Notes: generated by a model from the sequence alone, not told the origin. A DNA stretch of 64,000 bases from Xiashengella succiniciproducens (GCF_023674465.1 NZ_CP098400.1:186001-250000); one strand, 5' to 3'; positions 35,003-45,719 are shown, numbered from the stretch's first letter. Translations and numbers: made by a program.

Positions 35003-36547
35003 TTAAGAATTTGGGTTTTTAAATCTCAGGTCATCACTCTCAATCATATTAAGCATTTTGAGAGTGGCTTTAATTGCAGCCTCGGTCTGGTCGGGGTCGA
35101 GACCTCTTGTTTTAAACTCAATACCCCTGTATTGCCATGTGATTACGGTTTCAACAAGAGCATCTGTTTTCCCGCCGGGAGGGATGGATACCCAATAGTC
35201 GGTAAGCATTGGGTGCTCTTTGCCAAGACGATCGTAAATTTTCCAGAGGGCTTTCATAAAGGCATCATACTGTCCGTCTCCCACTGAGGTCTCAGAATAT
35301 GTATCTGATCCTATCTGTATCCTGATGCTGGCTACAGGCTTCATCTGTCTTACCAGAGTGAGGCTGTAGTTGAGCAGCTTAATCTGTTCCTCAGTATTAT
35401 GATTCTTGAGTACGTCTGAGATAATATAGGGCAGGTCTTCCGTTGTAACTGTCTCCTTCTTATCTCCAAGTTCGATAACCCTCTGAGTTACCTTCTTCAT
35501 ATCCTCCTGGGTCAGTTCAATGCCCAACTCCTGAAGATTCCTGAGTATGTTGGCCCTGCCTGAGGTCTTACCAAGGGCATAGCGACGAACTCTTCCAAAA
35601 CGTTCAGGTAGCAGAGGGTTATGGTATAGGTTGTCTTTGTTGTCACCATCAGCATGGACTCCGCTGCACTGTGTAAAGACATACTCACCGATAAGCGGCT
35701 TATTGGCTGGTACACGAATACCGCTGAAAGATTCAACCATCTTTGACACGTGGGTCAGTTTGGACTCTACAAGAGTATTTGAGAGTTTCATATGGTCGTT
35801 GATTACCCCGAGCACGCTGGCGAGGGGGGCATTACCTGCCCTTTCTCCAAGTCCGTTGACGGTAGTGTGAACTCCTTTGATCCCTGCCTTTAGTGACATA
35901 AATACATTAGCCACTGAAAGGTCATAGTCATTGTGGGCATGGAAGTCAAAATGGACGTCCGGAAAGCGGTCGGTCATGGTCTTACATGCTTCATAACACT
36001 GATCCGGATTGAGTACACCCAGGGTATCGGGAAGCATTATCCTCCTGATCTTAGCCTTACTCAGGTGATCCACCATAAAGAACACATAGTCGGGTGACGA
36101 CAGCATGCCATTGGACCAGTCTTCAAGGTATACATTTACCTCTATACCCCTTTTGTTGGCCTCATTGATTACAAGCTCTATATCCTTCCAGTGTTCCTCT
36201 GGGGTCTTTCTTAGCTGGCTGGTGACATGACGCAGTGAACCTTTGGTAAGCAGGTTCAGCACCTTACCTCCGGCACTCTCTATCCAGTCGAGCGAGGTGC
36301 TGCCATCAACAAAACCGAGTATCTCGACTTTACCTAGGCAGCCGTTCTTTGCCGCCCAGTTGGTTATCCTTTTTACTGAGCGGAATTCACCTTCTGACAC
36401 CCGTGCCGATGCTACTTCTATCCGGTTTACCTTCAGCTCTTCTAGCAGAAGACGGGCAATAGCCAGTTTTTCCGCCTCGCTGAATGATACGCCGGTGGTT
36501 TGTTCCCCATCTCTCAGGGTAGTGTCCATTATTTCTACGAAACCCAT
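35003..36547 (-). CDS. 2-isopropylmalate synthase / citramalate synthase family protein (LeuA paralogue)
   Basis: Second LeuA-family enzyme of the operon, about 514 residues. The HMG-CoA-lyase-like TIM barrel shows [16 protein letters not shown], the metal site DFHAHNDYDL and TVNGLGERAGNAPL. A C-terminal LeuA dimer/regulatory domain begins near PVASIRIQIGSDTYSET. The ATG at 36547 is preferred over a TTG one codon upstream. It differs clearly from the canonical LeuA at 38625-40121. With leuB, leuC and leuD adjacent, a citramalate synthase role (pyruvate plus acetyl-CoA toward isoleucine) is plausible but not proven; residues that decide substrate choice need a structural alignment. It starts 6 bases after leuD. 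Confidence 0.85.
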   Translation of the reverse strand: MGFVEIMDTTLRDGEQTTGVSFSEAEKLAIARLLLEELKVNRIEVASARVSEGEFRSVKRITNWAAKNGCLGKVEILGFVDGSTSLDWIESAGGKVLNLLTKGSLRHVTSQLRKTPEEHWKDIELVINEANKRGIEVNVYLEDWSNGMLSSPDYVFFMVDHLSKAKIRRIMLPDTLGVLNPDQCYEACKTMTDRFPDVHFDFHAHNDYDLSVANVFMSLKAGIKGVHTTVNGLGERAGNAPLASVLGVINDHMKLSNTLVESKLTHVSKMVESFSGIRVPANKPLIGEYVFTQCSGVHADGDNKDNLYHNPLLPERFGRVRRYALGKTSGRANILRNLQELGIELTQEDMKKVTQRVIELGDKKETVTTEDLPYIISDVLKNHNTEEQIKLLNYSLTLVRQMKPVASIRIQIGSDTYSETSVGDGQYDAFMKALWKIYDRLGKEHPMLTDYWVSIPPGGKTDALVETVITWQYRGIEFKTRGLDPDQTEAAIKATLKMLNMIESDDLRFKNPNS

Positions 36548-36553
36548 CAAAAA

Positions 36554-37150
36554 CTATTTTGAGTGTTCTGCTTCAAACTCTTCGATTTTGTCCTTGATAC
36601 TCAGCAGATAATCTATATCGTCATATCCGTTGATAAGGCACTTTTTCTTATATGGATTGATATCAAACTTCTCTGAAATGCCTAAGGAAGGGACAGATAC
36701 AGTTTGATTTTCAAGGTCAACTTTGACAACAACCTTTGGATTGGCATCGATTGCCTCGAAGAGTTTTGCAAGAAACTCTTCGCTGATCTGAACTGGTAGT
36801 ACACCATTGTTGAGTGCATTATTCTTGAAGATATCGGCAAAGAAACTTGATATCACGGCTTTGAAACCATAGCCTGCAACAGCCCAGGCTGCGTGTTCTC
36901 GGCTTGATCCGCTACCGAAGTTTTTACCAGCTACCAGTACCTCTCCCGAATATTTTGGGTTGTTGAGTACAAAGTCAGCCTTAGGATTGCCATCCTTGTC
37001 ATAGCGCCAGTCGCGGAACAGGTTGTCACCAAATCCCTCGCGGGTGGTAGCTTTAAGAAAACGAGCAGGGATTATCTGGTCGGTATCTATGTTTTCTATC
37101 GGCAGTGGAACAGCCGTAGTTTCCAGTGTTACGAATTTCTCTCTTGGCAT
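36554..37150 (-). CDS. leuD: 3-isopropylmalate dehydratase small subunit
   Basis: Small subunit of isopropylmalate isomerase, 198 residues as expected. Motifs include [17 protein letters not shown] and the [21 protein letters not shown] swivelling-domain segment, given here in parts, and [17 protein letters not shown]. It pairs with LeuC to interconvert 2- and 3-isopropylmalate, and possibly citramalate. The gene lies 31 bases after leuC and 6 bases before the LeuA paralogue, in the middle of the operon. Confidence 0.96.
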   Translation of the reverse strand: MPREKFVTLETTAVPLPIENIDTDQIIPARFLKATTREGFGDNLFRDWRYDKDGNPKADFVLNNPKYSGEVLVAGKNFGSGSSREHAAWAVAGYGFKAVISSFFADIFKNNALNNGVLPVQISEEFLAKLFEAIDANPKVVVKVDLENQTVSVPSLGISEKFDINPYKKKCLINGYDDIDYLLSIKDKIEEFEAEHSK

Positions 37151-37181
37151 CAGTATGAAATGTTTAAGGTTGAAAGAAAAA

Positions 37182-38582
37182 TTAAAGCATAGTGCGCGGG
37201 TCAGTTACCACCCCTGTAATTAAGGTTGCTGCAGCAGTCAGCGGACTAGCAAGCATGGTTCTGGCACCGGGCCCCTGTCTTCCTTCAAAATTTCTGTTGG
37301 ATGTCGATACAGCATATTTACCCTCAGGTATTTTGTCGTCATTCATGGCAAGGCAAGCGGAACATCCGGGTTGACGCATTTTAACACCTGCAGCTTCGAG
37401 GATATCACGGATGCCTTCCTGGATTGCCTGTTGTTCAACCTGCTTACTACCGGGTACTACCCATGCAGTAACATGCTCAGCTTTTTTCTTGCCCTTGATG
37501 AAGTTGGCAAAAGCCCTGAGGTCTTCGATACGACCGTTGGTACAGCTTCCCACGAAGACGTAGTCAACTTTCTTGCCCAGCATAGGCTCTCCCGGATTGA
37601 AGTTCATATACTCCAGAGACTTGACGAAGCTTGTTTGTGAAGCTTTATCAAGGTCATCTACCTTTGGTATATGCTTGGTAATTCCGATACCCATACCAGG
37701 ATTTGTTCCATATGTAATCATCGGTTCGATATCAGCTGCATCAAAGGTCAGTTCCTTATCAAACTTAGCATCAGGATCGCTGGGCAGTTTACGCCATTCT
37801 TCGACGCATCGGTCCCAGTCTTTACCCTTGGGAGCAAACTCACGACCTTTAACATATTCGATAGTGGTTTCGTCGGGGGCTATCATACCTCCGCGGGCAC
37901 CCATCTCAATACTCATATTACATATAGTCATACGGCCTTCCATAGAGAGGCTGCGTATTGCAGAACCGGCAAACTCAACAAAGTATCCTGTTCCACCACC
38001 TGTGGTAAGCTTTGAGATAATGTACAGTACGATGTCTTTGGCTACAACTCCTGGTCTGAGTTGTCCTTCAATATTTATCCTCATTGTCTTTGGACGGGAC
38101 TGCATCAGACACTGGGTTGCCAGTACCATTTCCACTTCGCTGGTACCTATACCGAAGGCAATGCTACCAAAGGCCCCATGAGTGGAGGTGTGACTGTCAC
38201 CACATACTATTGTCATTCCCGGTTGGGTGAGACCAAGTTCGGGACCAATTACGTGAACAATACCGTTGTATGGGTGGTTCAACCCGTACAGAGGTACGTT
38301 GTATTCAGCGCAGTTTTCCTTTAGTTTGTTAACCTGGAAACGGCTGAGTTCATCCTGAATAGGCAGGTGTTGATCAAGAGTCGGGATATTGTGGTCAGCT
38401 GTTGCAACCGTCCTGTCGGGACGGCGCACCTTTATCCCTCTTGCTTTTAAACCTGCGAACGCCTGAGGACTAGTTACCTCATGTATCATGTGGCGATCGA
38501 TGTAAAGTACGCTGGGACCTCCTTCAATGTTATCCACTACGTGTTTTTCCCAGATTTTGTCGAAAAGTGTTTTTCCAGCCAA
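37182..38582 (-). CDS. leuC: 3-isopropylmalate dehydratase large subunit
   Basis: Aconitase-family large subunit of 466 residues. The [4Fe-4S] ligands are in VGSCTNGR and [10 protein letters not shown]. Other family motifs are [33 protein letters not shown] and [18 protein letters not shown]. It forms the heterodimer with LeuD, encoded immediately downstream. The gene follows leuA by 42 bases. Length and motifs are complete. Confidence 0.97.
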   Translation of the reverse strand: MAGKTLFDKIWEKHVVDNIEGGPSVLYIDRHMIHEVTSPQAFAGLKARGIKVRRPDRTVATADHNIPTLDQHLPIQDELSRFQVNKLKENCAEYNVPLYGLNHPYNGIVHVIGPELGLTQPGMTIVCGDSHTSTHGAFGSIAFGIGTSEVEMVLATQCLMQSRPKTMRINIEGQLRPGVVAKDIVLYIISKLTTGGGTGYFVEFAGSAIRSLSMEGRMTICNMSIEMGARGGMIAPDETTIEYVKGREFAPKGKDWDRCVEEWRKLPSDPDAKFDKELTFDAADIEPMITYGTNPGMGIGITKHIPKVDDLDKASQTSFVKSLEYMNFNPGEPMLGKKVDYVFVGSCTNGRIEDLRAFANFIKGKKKAEHVTAWVVPGSKQVEQQAIQEGIRDILEAAGVKMRQPGCSACLAMNDDKIPEGKYAVSTSNRNFEGRQGPGARTMLASPLTAAATLITGVVTDPRTML

Positions 38583-38624
38583 GGTGCTTAAGTTTTAGTG
38601 GTTACTATTTTACTTTATTTTTTA

Positions 38625-40121
38625 CTAACGAATTTTCCCCAGTGCATCGAGGAATGCTTCAACAGAAGCAGTTACAATGTCGGTGTTGGCTGCAAATCCG
38701 TAATAGGTGTCACCCTTGTGTTCGATACGGACATGAACCTTACCAAGGTCGTCGCTACCGCGGGTAATGGCCTGAATAAGGAACTCCTCAAGGCGTACCC
38801 TGCGTTTTACAAGTGCTTTGACTGCTGTAAAGGCTGCGTCAATAGGACCGTTGCCAGAAGCAGTTTCGGTGAATACATCACCATTGAATGAGACCTGAAC
38901 AGTTGCAGTTGGTATTGTTGATTTACCACAAACAACTTGCAGAGAAACAAGCTCAAGCGGTTTTGGCTCATCATTTTTGTTACGACCTACAAGTACTTCC
39001 AGGTCTTCATCTGAAATATCTTTTTTCCTGTCAGCAAGTTCCAGGAACTTATTATAGACTGCGTCAAGATCACGAGGTTCAAGCTCATAGCCAAGAACAC
39101 TGAGCCTGTGTTTGAGTGCTGCTCGTCCACTACGGGCAGTAAGCACTATAGAGGATTCCTTGACTCCGACTTCTACAGGGTCGATAATCTCGTAGTTCTC
39201 ACGGTTCTTTAATACTCCGTCCTGATGGATACCCGAGGAGTGAGCAAAGGCATTGCGTCCTACTATGGCTTTGTTGGGCTGGACCGGCATCCGCATCAGT
39301 GTAGATACAAGATTGCTGGTCTTCATGATCTGGGTGGTATCGATACCTGTTTCATAGCCCAGGTATTTATGGCATTTGAGGGTCATTACAACTTCCTCGA
39401 GAGAGGTGTTACCGGCCCTTTCACCGATACCGTTCATGGTGACCTCTACCTGACGGGCGCCGTTCAGGATACCTGCCATGGTGTTGGCTGTAGCCATACC
39501 AAGGTCATTGTGGCAGTGGGTAGAAATAATGGCCTTGTCGATGTTGGGTACATTGTTGACCAGGTAGGCAATCTTTGTTCCGTAATCCTGAGCCAGACAG
39601 TAACCAGTGGTATCAGGAATATTGACAACAGTTGCACCTGCATTGATAACTGCTTCGATTACACGGGCCAGGTATTCATTGTCAGAACGACCTGCGTCTT
39701 CTGCATAAAACTCAACATCATCAACAAACTTCCGGGCATATTTGACTGCTTCAACAGCCCTTTCGATTATCTCTTCAGGGTTTGAATTCAGCTTATTATA
39801 GATGTGATAGCTTGAAGTTCCTATTCCTGTATGAATTCGTCCTCTTTTTGCATGCTTCAGTGCGTCGGCAGCTACCTCAATGTCTTTTTTTACTGCACGG
39901 GTCAGGGCGCAGATAGTAGGATTGGAGACAGCCTTGGAGATCTCCACCACCGAATTGAAGTCACCGGGACTGGAGACCGGGAAACCGGCTTCTATGACAT
40001 CCACGCCTAGTTTTTCAAGTTGTCTGGCTACTTCTATTTTCTCAATTGTATTCAACTGGCAGCCGGGCACTTGTTCGCCGTCTCTGAGTGTAGTATCGAA
40101 AATATATATTCTGGTACTCAT
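38625..40121 (-). CDS. leuA: 2-isopropylmalate synthase
   Basis: First committed enzyme of leucine synthesis; it condenses 2-oxoisovalerate with acetyl-CoA. The 498 residues include [16 protein letters not shown], the metal-site [14 protein letters not shown] and [19 protein letters not shown]-terminal regulatory domain (about 390-498) gives leucine feedback inhibition in the family. It is the more canonical of the two LeuA-type proteins in this operon. A gap of 97 bases with a stable hairpin separates it from ilvC upstream. Confidence 0.95.
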   Translation of the reverse strand: MSTRIYIFDTTLRDGEQVPGCQLNTIEKIEVARQLEKLGVDVIEAGFPVSSPGDFNSVVEISKAVSNPTICALTRAVKKDIEVAADALKHAKRGRIHTGIGTSSYHIYNKLNSNPEEIIERAVEAVKYARKFVDDVEFYAEDAGRSDNEYLARVIEAVINAGATVVNIPDTTGYCLAQDYGTKIAYLVNNVPNIDKAIISTHCHNDLGMATANTMAGILNGARQVEVTMNGIGERAGNTSLEEVVMTLKCHKYLGYETGIDTTQIMKTSNLVSTLMRMPVQPNKAIVGRNAFAHSSGIHQDGVLKNRENYEIIDPVEVGVKESSIVLTARSGRAALKHRLSVLGYELEPRDLDAVYNKFLELADRKKDISDEDLEVLVGRNKNDEPKPLELVSLQVVCGKSTIPTATVQVSFNGDVFTETASGNGPIDAAFTAVKALVKRRVRLEEFLIQAITRGSDDLGKVHVRIEHKGDTYYGFAANTDIVTASVEAFLDALGKIR

Positions 40122-40172
40122 TTCTCTGAATTTTGGTCCGGTGATATCCGGGGTTTGTTTTGATAATCAGGG

Positions 40173-40196
40173 CAGCTCTCCCGAGAGGGAGAGCTG
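40173..40196 (-). promoter_or_regulatory. Intercistronic hairpin between ilvC and leuA
   Basis: CAGCTCTCCC and GGGAGAGCTG form a perfect 10-bp stem with a four-base loop, in the 97-base gap between ilvC and leuA. No T tract follows on the minus strand, so it is not a typical terminator. It may protect or partition the ilv and leu halves of the message; this is inference. Confidence 0.6.
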
Positions 40197-40218
40197 ATCT
40201 GATATAGGTAAGATTAGC

Positions 40219-41265
40219 TTAATTGTTTTCGGGGCGCAGTTTTCTAACTACAGCACCGGCCTGCCACATTTCCGATTCGCGCAGTTCTTTCAGTTCTTGT
40301 TCAAGTTTTGCACGGTAGTCGGGTTGGCTGTTGGAATCAATTGAACGTTGTGCTTCGTTTCCTTTTTCAACTTCTTCATAAAGTTCATTGAATACGGGAA
40401 GGGTAGCATCGCGGAATTTCTTCCACCAGTCAAGAGCACCGCGTTGAGCAGTAGTAGAGCAGTTTGCATACATCCAGTCCATACCGTTTTCAGCTACTAA
40501 AGGCATAAGACTTTGAGTCAGCTCTTCTACTGTTTCGTTGAAGGCTTCAGATGGAGTATGTCCTTTTTTGCGAAGTACTTCATATTGAGCAGCAAAGATC
40601 CCCTGTATTGCACCCATCAGGGTTCCGCGTTCACCAGTTAGGTCGCTGTACACTTCGCGTTGGAAGGTAGTTTCAAAAAGGTAACCGCTACCTACACCAA
40701 TACCGAGGGCAACAACTCTTTCCTTAGCTTTTCCTGTGGCGTCCTGGAAGATAGCATAGCTTGAGTTGAGGCCTCTACCCTGGAGGAACATACGTCGTAG
40801 GCTTGTTCCTGAACCTTTTGGAGCAATAAGGATTACATCCACACCAGCGGGAGGAATTATTCCTGTACGTTCTTTATATGTAATACCGAATCCGTGTGAA
40901 AAGTAAAGTGCTTTACCTGGGGTTAGGTACTTCTTAACTGTTGGCCAAACACTGATCTGACCTGCATCAGAAAGAAGGTATTGAATGATGGTTCCTTTTT
41001 CCAGAGCTTCTTCAATAGGGAAAAGGGTTTTGCCAGGTACCCAGCCGTCTGCAACGGCCTTGTCCCAGGTCTTGGAATCTTTACGTTGACCAACGATAAC
41101 ATTGAATCCATTGTCTTTCAGGTTTAGTGCCTGGCCGGGCCCCTGAACTCCATAACCGATTACGGCGATTACTTCGTCTTTAAGCACCTGACGTGCTTTT
41201 TCCAATGGGAATTCTTCTCTTGTAACAACATTCTCTTCGGTTCCTCCGAAATTGATTTTAGCCAT
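40219..41265 (-). CDS. ilvC: Ketol-acid reductoisomerase
   Basis: Class I KARI of 348 residues, which isomerises and reduces acetolactate or acetohydroxybutyrate. The nucleotide loop is VIGYGVQGPGQALNL, followed by VGQRKDSKTW, where Arg/Lys/Ser suggest NADPH preference. The metal-binding Asp and Glu lie in YSDLTGERGTLMGAIQGIF. The C-terminal knotted domain is present. It follows ilvN by 34 bases and is the fourth gene of the operon. Confidence 0.96.
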   Translation of the reverse strand: MAKINFGGTEENVVTREEFPLEKARQVLKDEVIAVIGYGVQGPGQALNLKDNGFNVIVGQRKDSKTWDKAVADGWVPGKTLFPIEEALEKGTIIQYLLSDAGQISVWPTVKKYLTPGKALYFSHGFGITYKERTGIIPPAGVDVILIAPKGSGTSLRRMFLQGRGLNSSYAIFQDATGKAKERVVALGIGVGSGYLFETTFQREVYSDLTGERGTLMGAIQGIFAAQYEVLRKKGHTPSEAFNETVEELTQSLMPLVAENGMDWMYANCSTTAQRGALDWWKKFRDATLPVFNELYEEVEKGNEAQRSIDSNSQPDYRAKLEQELKELRESEMWQAGAVVRKLRPENN

Positions 41266-41299
41266 AGTAATTGAGTATTAGATAATGATATGGTTGTAC

Positions 41300-41854
41300 T
41301 TAGTTAGCTGATAATCCTTTTTGTTTTTGTTCTATAGTCTTCAGGTAGTTGTCAAGGAACTCATTCTTTGATTTGGTAACAGCAATACGTCCTGAGCGGG
41401 TAAATTGCAGAACTCCATATTTGTCCATTTTATCAAATAGTTCCTGAGTCTCATTCTGGTGACCGGTCTTTTCAATTACCGTATATTCCTCGGTTACTTC
41501 CAGAATACGGGCACCATATTTTCTCACCAGACTTTCAATCTCATTGCCGCTAAGCAAGGCTTTGGTGGGCACCTTATAGAGGGCTACTTCCTGATGAATT
41601 ATTTCATCTTCGGTCAACACAAAGGCTTTAATGACATCTATCCTTTTCTCGATCTGGTTTCTGACAATTTCTATCTCGTCATGCGTTGCAAAAACTACGA
41701 TAGTAAACTTGTGCACACCCGGTACTGCTGACATAGATGTTGTCAAACTTTCGATGTTGAGATTACGTCGGGTAAACACATTCGTGATCTGAGTAAGGAC
41801 CCCAACCTGGTTTTCCGAAAAGACTGTTATTGTGAATTCCTGTTTCATGCGCAT
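41300..41854 (-). CDS. ilvN: Acetolactate synthase small (regulatory) subunit
   Basis: Regulatory subunit of 184 residues with an N-terminal ACT domain (FTITVFSENQVGVLTQITNVF, then RRNLNIESLTTSMSAVPGVHKF) and a C-terminal ALS_ss domain (about 90-170). In the family it binds valine and tunes the IlvB catalytic subunit. Two near ATG codons (41854, 41848) are possible starts; neither has a strong ribosome-binding site. It lies 30 bases after ilvB, as expected for a subunit pair. Confidence 0.94.
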   Translation of the reverse strand: MRMKQEFTITVFSENQVGVLTQITNVFTRRNLNIESLTTSMSAVPGVHKFTIVVFATHDEIEIVRNQIEKRIDVIKAFVLTEDEIIHQEVALYKVPTKALLSGNEIESLVRKYGARILEVTEEYTVIEKTGHQNETQELFDKMDKYGVLQFTRSGRIAVTKSKNEFLDNYLKTIEQKQKGLSAN

Positions 41855-41884
41855 AGTTGTGAGCGTTAATACTTTAATAGACTA

Positions 41885-43618
41885 CTACTCCAATCGGATG
41901 TCCGACACAGAAGCTCCGGAAGGTACCATTGGGAATACATTACCTTCTTGCTCAACCACAACTTCTAACAGAAATGCTCCGTCATGGTTCACCATTTGTT
42001 TGATAGCATCATCCAGGTCTTCCCGTTTTGTGACCTTGACTGTTTCGATGCTGTATGCCTTTGCCAAGGTCTGGAAGTCCGGATTTATAAGTTCGGTAAA
42101 CGAATAACGACTGTCGAAGAACAATTCCTGCCACTGACGTACCATGCCAAGGAAATTATTGTTGAGGAGAACTATCTTGACAGGTATCTTGGTCTGATGA
42201 ATAGTTCCCAGTTCCTGGACGGTCATCTGGAATCCACCGTCACCAACGAAAAGTACCACTTCCCTGTCGGGCGCACCCAGTTTGGCTCCCATTGCTGCCG
42301 GCAGACCGAAGCCCATGGTTCCAAGTCCACCTGATGTTACAACGCTCCTAGTCTGTTTGAACTTGAAATATCGGCTTGCCATCATCTGGTGCTGGCCAAC
42401 GTCGGTAACGATAACTGCATCATGGTTACATGCCTCTGAAACCTTGTTAACTACTTCACCCATAGTCAGACCCTCTTTGGCGGGATTTAGCTGACTCTTA
42501 ATGATTCTGTCGTATTCAATCCTGTAGCAGGCCCTGAATTCTTCAACCCATTCCGGGAAGGAGTTGGGACTAACAGAAGCAGTCAATAGCGGCAGGGTAT
42601 CCTTGACGTTTCCAATTACCGGAGCGTCGGCATGAACGTTCTTATTTATCTCTGCCTCATCTATTTCAAGGTGGATTACCTTGGCATTTTTGGCATAGGA
42701 TTTCAAATCACCGGTAACTCTGTCGTCAAACCTCATACCTATTGCTATGATAAGGTCAGCCTCATTAGTCTTGATATTTGGACCGTAATTACCATGCATA
42801 CCTAGCATACCCACATTAAGCGGGTGATCGGAAGGCAGGGCTGAAAGACCCAAAAGGGTCCATGCTGCGGGAATACCTGTTTTTTCGAGAAATTCCCTTA
42901 GTTCCTGTTCTGCATTACCCAGGATAATACCCTGACCGATAAGGGCCAATGGTTTTTTGGACAGATTGATAAGCCTTGCAGCTTCCTTGATCTGATCCAG
43001 ATTGACATCTGGCACCGGAGTGTATGAGCGTATATAATGTATTGGATTATATACATAGTCAAGGCTGGCAAATTGAGCATCCTTGGTTATGTCAATCAGC
43101 ACTGGTCCCGGACGGCCACTGCGTGCAATATAGAATGCTCTGGCAATGGCATAGGGTATATCTTCAGCCTTTTTCACCTGATAATTCCATTTTGTGATTG
43201 GAAGAGTGACACCAACCACGTCAGTTTCCTGAAAGGCATCTGTACCAAGCAGGCCGGAGGCTACCTGACCGCTGATTACAACAAGCGGAGTTGAGTCTAT
43301 CATAGCATCAGCAATACCGGTAACTGCATTTGTTGCGCCTGGTCCGGATGTCACAATTGCCACACCCACCTTACCTGTTACACGAGCATAGCCCTGAGCT
43401 GCATGAATCGCACCTTGTTCATGTCTTACCAATACGTGGTGCAACTCCTTTTGAACCTTGTACAGAGCATCATAAACCGGCATGATTGCTCCTCCTGGAT
43501 AGCCGAAGATGAGGTCAACGCCCTCATTCAGTAGCGATCTTACAACGGCTTCCGATCCCGTAATTCTAACTGGTGTCTGGATGTCTTTCTTGATCGCTGT
43601 TTTGGATAGTGTGTCCAT
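41885..43618 (-). CDS. ilvB: Acetolactate synthase large (catalytic) subunit
   Basis: TPP- and FAD-dependent enzyme of 577 residues that makes acetolactate and acetohydroxybutyrate. The N-terminal TPP-pyrimidine domain has the catalytic Glu in VRHEQGAIHAAQGYARVTG. The central FAD domain follows, and the TPP-binding motif is GDGGFQMTVQELGTI with NNNFLGMVRQWQELFF. The C-terminus is complete. It follows ilvD by 36 bases. Confidence 0.96.
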   Translation of the reverse strand: MDTLSKTAIKKDIQTPVRITGSEAVVRSLLNEGVDLIFGYPGGAIMPVYDALYKVQKELHHVLVRHEQGAIHAAQGYARVTGKVGVAIVTSGPGATNAVTGIADAMIDSTPLVVISGQVASGLLGTDAFQETDVVGVTLPITKWNYQVKKAEDIPYAIARAFYIARSGRPGPVLIDITKDAQFASLDYVYNPIHYIRSYTPVPDVNLDQIKEAARLINLSKKPLALIGQGIILGNAEQELREFLEKTGIPAAWTLLGLSALPSDHPLNVGMLGMHGNYGPNIKTNEADLIIAIGMRFDDRVTGDLKSYAKNAKVIHLEIDEAEINKNVHADAPVIGNVKDTLPLLTASVSPNSFPEWVEEFRACYRIEYDRIIKSQLNPAKEGLTMGEVVNKVSEACNHDAVIVTDVGQHQMMASRYFKFKQTRSVVTSGGLGTMGFGLPAAMGAKLGAPDREVVLFVGDGGFQMTVQELGTIHQTKIPVKIVLLNNNFLGMVRQWQELFFDSRYSFTELINPDFQTLAKAYSIETVKVTKREDLDDAIKQMVNHDGAFLLEVVVEQEGNVFPMVPSGASVSDIRLE

Positions 43619-43654
43619 AGCATATTGCTTAAAGGTGGTTGTACTTGCTAATTA

Positions 43655-45496
43655 TTATACTTCATCAGGGAGGATTCTTACTGCGCCGCGATCGGCTGAA
43701 GTCACCATACCTGCATATGCCCTAAGTGCTTTGGAAATAACACGATTTCTCTGTTTTGGTTTGAAAGCGTCCTTACCTTTTGCACTTTCTCTTGCCAAAC
43801 GGTTCTGTAATTCCTCGTCACTTATCAGGATGTTCATGCTCCTATTGGGGATGTCAATATCAATGATATCGCCATCCTCAACTAATGCAATGGGACCTCC
43901 TGAAGCTGCTTCAGGAGATACGTGCCCTATTGAGAGTCCGGAAGTTCCCCCAGAAAACCTTCCGTCAGTAATCAGGGCGCATTTTTTGCCAAGGTTACGT
44001 GATTTCAGGTAAGAGGTAGGATAGAGCATCTCCTGCATTCCCGGTCCTCCTTTGGGTCCTTCATATCTGATTATTACTACATCTCCTTCAGCTATTCTGC
44101 CTGAAAGGATTGCATCACAGGCCTCATCCTGTGATTCGCAAACTCTTGCAGGTCCCCTGAAGTGGAATATTGATGGATCAACACCTGCAGTTTTTACAAT
44201 TGATCCGGCAGGTGCTAGGTTGCCATATAAGACGGCAAGTCCGCCATCTTTGAAATATGCATGCTCTATATCCCTGATACAGCCTTTTTGCCTGTCTAGG
44301 TCAAGGTTGCTATATTTTGCTTTCTGAGATCCGAGTTGCAGGTTGAAGAATCCGCCCGGAGCACTGCTGTATACCTCAAGAGCTTTTTCAGAGATATTTC
44401 TCTTTGTAATATCGTATTCAGCTATAGCATCTGCAAGTGTAGGATAGTCGAGACGTCTCACTGAAGTATCTATCAGACCTCCACGGGCAAGTTCCGCAAG
44501 AATATTTAGGATACCTCCTGCGCGGTTCACATCTTCGATGTGATATTGCTCATGATTAGGAGCTACTTTACAAAGTACCGGTATTTTGCGGGACAACTGA
44601 TCTATATCTTTCAATGTGAAGTCAACACCGGCCTCGTGGGCTATAGCCAACAGGTGAAGTACGGTGTTGGTTGAGCCTCCCATAGCAATATCCAGGGTCA
44701 TCGCATTCATAAATGCGCTGCGGGTAGCAATATTGCGAGGAAGGACAGAGGTGTCTCCGTCACCATAATACCTATATGCAAGTTTTACTATTTGATTTGC
44801 AGCCTGTTTGAAGAGTCCTTTGCGGTTTACGTGAGTCGCAACGATGGTTCCATTGCCTGGCAGTGCCAAACCGATGGCTTCATTAAGACAGTTCATCGAG
44901 TTGGCGGTAAACATACCCGAACATGAACCGCAGGTAGGACATGCATTCTGTTCAATTGCAAGGACTTCATCATCTGATATACCATCATCTGCAGCAGCTA
45001 CCATTGAGTCGACAAGGTCGAGTGAACGTCCATTGCTTTTGCCGGCTTCCATAGGACCGCCGGATACAAAAATGGTAGGAATATTAATCCGCATTGCAGC
45101 CATCAGCATACCTGGAGTGATCTTATCGCAGTTGCTAATGCATATCATTGCATCGGCCTGGTGGGCATTAACCATGTATTCAACGCTGTCCGCTATTATA
45201 TCACGGGATGGCAGTGAATACAACATACCATCGTGGCCCATTGCAATACCGTCATCCACTGCAATTGTATTAAACTCTGCTGCGAAGCAACCCTGTTTCT
45301 CAATTAATTGCTTAATTTCCTGGCCAATGTTGTGTAGGTGTGCGTGCCCGGGAACAAATTGTGTGAAAGAGTTGACTATTGCAATCAGGGGCTTACCCAT
45401 CTGTTCGTCTTTCATGCCATTGGCACGCCACAGGCTCCTGGCACCGGCCATTCTGCGTCCCTGTGTTGTGGTATTACTTCTTAATGCTATCTTCAT
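43655..45496 (-). CDS. ilvD: Dihydroxy-acid dehydratase
   Basis: Iron-sulfur enzyme of about 613 residues that dehydrates dihydroxy acids in valine and isoleucine synthesis. The cluster cysteines are in [11 protein letters not shown] and [16 protein letters not shown]; the SGGPMEAG and [19 protein letters not shown] motifs are also present. The frame is open to 45556, but the extra codons cross the leader terminator hairpin; the ATG at 45496 ([18 protein letters not shown]) is the family start. It is the first structural gene of the ilv-leu operon and lies directly downstream of the attenuator. Confidence 0.95.
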   Translation of the reverse strand: MKIALRSNTTTQGRRMAGARSLWRANGMKDEQMGKPLIAIVNSFTQFVPGHAHLHNIGQEIKQLIEKQGCFAAEFNTIAVDDGIAMGHDGMLYSLPSRDIIADSVEYMVNAHQADAMICISNCDKITPGMLMAAMRINIPTIFVSGGPMEAGKSNGRSLDLVDSMVAAADDGISDDEVLAIEQNACPTCGSCSGMFTANSMNCLNEAIGLALPGNGTIVATHVNRKGLFKQAANQIVKLAYRYYGDGDTSVLPRNIATRSAFMNAMTLDIAMGGSTNTVLHLLAIAHEAGVDFTLKDIDQLSRKIPVLCKVAPNHEQYHIEDVNRAGGILNILAELARGGLIDTSVRRLDYPTLADAIAEYDITKRNISEKALEVYSSAPGGFFNLQLGSQKAKYSNLDLDRQKGCIRDIEHAYFKDGGLAVLYGNLAPAGSIVKTAGVDPSIFHFRGPARVCESQDEACDAILSGRIAEGDVVIIRYEGPKGGPGMQEMLYPTSYLKSRNLGKKCALITDGRFSGGTSGLSIGHVSPEAASGGPIALVEDGDIIDIDIPNRSMNILISDEELQNRLARESAKGKDAFKPKQRNRVISKALRAYAGMVTSADRGAVRILPDEV

Positions 45497-45533
45497 TACA
45501 AAAGTGCCTTTTATTATATATAATGTCTTTATA

Positions 45534-45570
45534 ACAGAAACCCCTCTCACCAACAAGTGAGAGGGGTCTT
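45534..45570 (-). terminator. Attenuator terminator in the ilvD leader
   Basis: On the minus strand ACCCCTCTCAC and GTGAGAGGGGT form an 11-bp perfect stem with loop TTGTTG. It extends by A-T and G-T pairs into a TTTCTGTTAT tract. The U-rich tail is modest. It lies 38 bases before the ilvD ATG and downstream of the leader peptide. Its 5' arm is complementary to 45608-45615. Confidence 0.82.
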
Positions 45571-45607
45571 TTAAGTTCTTTATTTATTATAACTTTTTAC
45601 ATACCAA

Positions 45608-45615
45608 TCTCACTT
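45608..45615 (-). promoter_or_regulatory. Antiterminator segment of the ilv attenuator
   Basis: On the minus strand this reads AAGTGAGA, the exact complement of TCTCACTT in the terminator's 5' arm (45555-45562). It lies just after the leader-peptide stop codon. The same segment can instead pair, with one G-U, with TCTCATT inside the leader-peptide codons. This gives the classic 1:2, 2:3 and 3:4 alternatives. Confidence 0.7.
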
Positions 45616-45617
45616 CT

Positions 45618-45683
45618 CTAGTGACTAAGGTTCACGAGAATAATGACCACGAGAATGAGAATTAGAGATGCAAAATTAGTCAT
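45618..45683 (-). CDS. ilv operon leader peptide (branched-chain attenuation)
   Basis: A 21-codon frame from ATG at 45683 to TAG at 45618, preceded by AAGGAAA. It begins MTNFAS. Residues 7-17 are LILILVVIILV, eleven consecutive branched-chain residues, followed by NLSH. In all, twelve of residues 7-19 are Leu (5), Ile (4) or Val (3). Such a run just before a terminator hairpin and the ilv genes is the hallmark of ribosome-mediated transcription attenuation. Stalling on scarce Leu/Ile/Val-tRNA would free the antiterminator segment and let transcription enter ilvD. It is far too short for routine gene calling. Confidence 0.9.
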   Translation of the reverse strand: MTNFASLILILVVIILVNLSH

Positions 45684-45719
45684 GTCAGTTTCCTTGGTTA
45701 TTTTCGTTTGGTAACAGTG

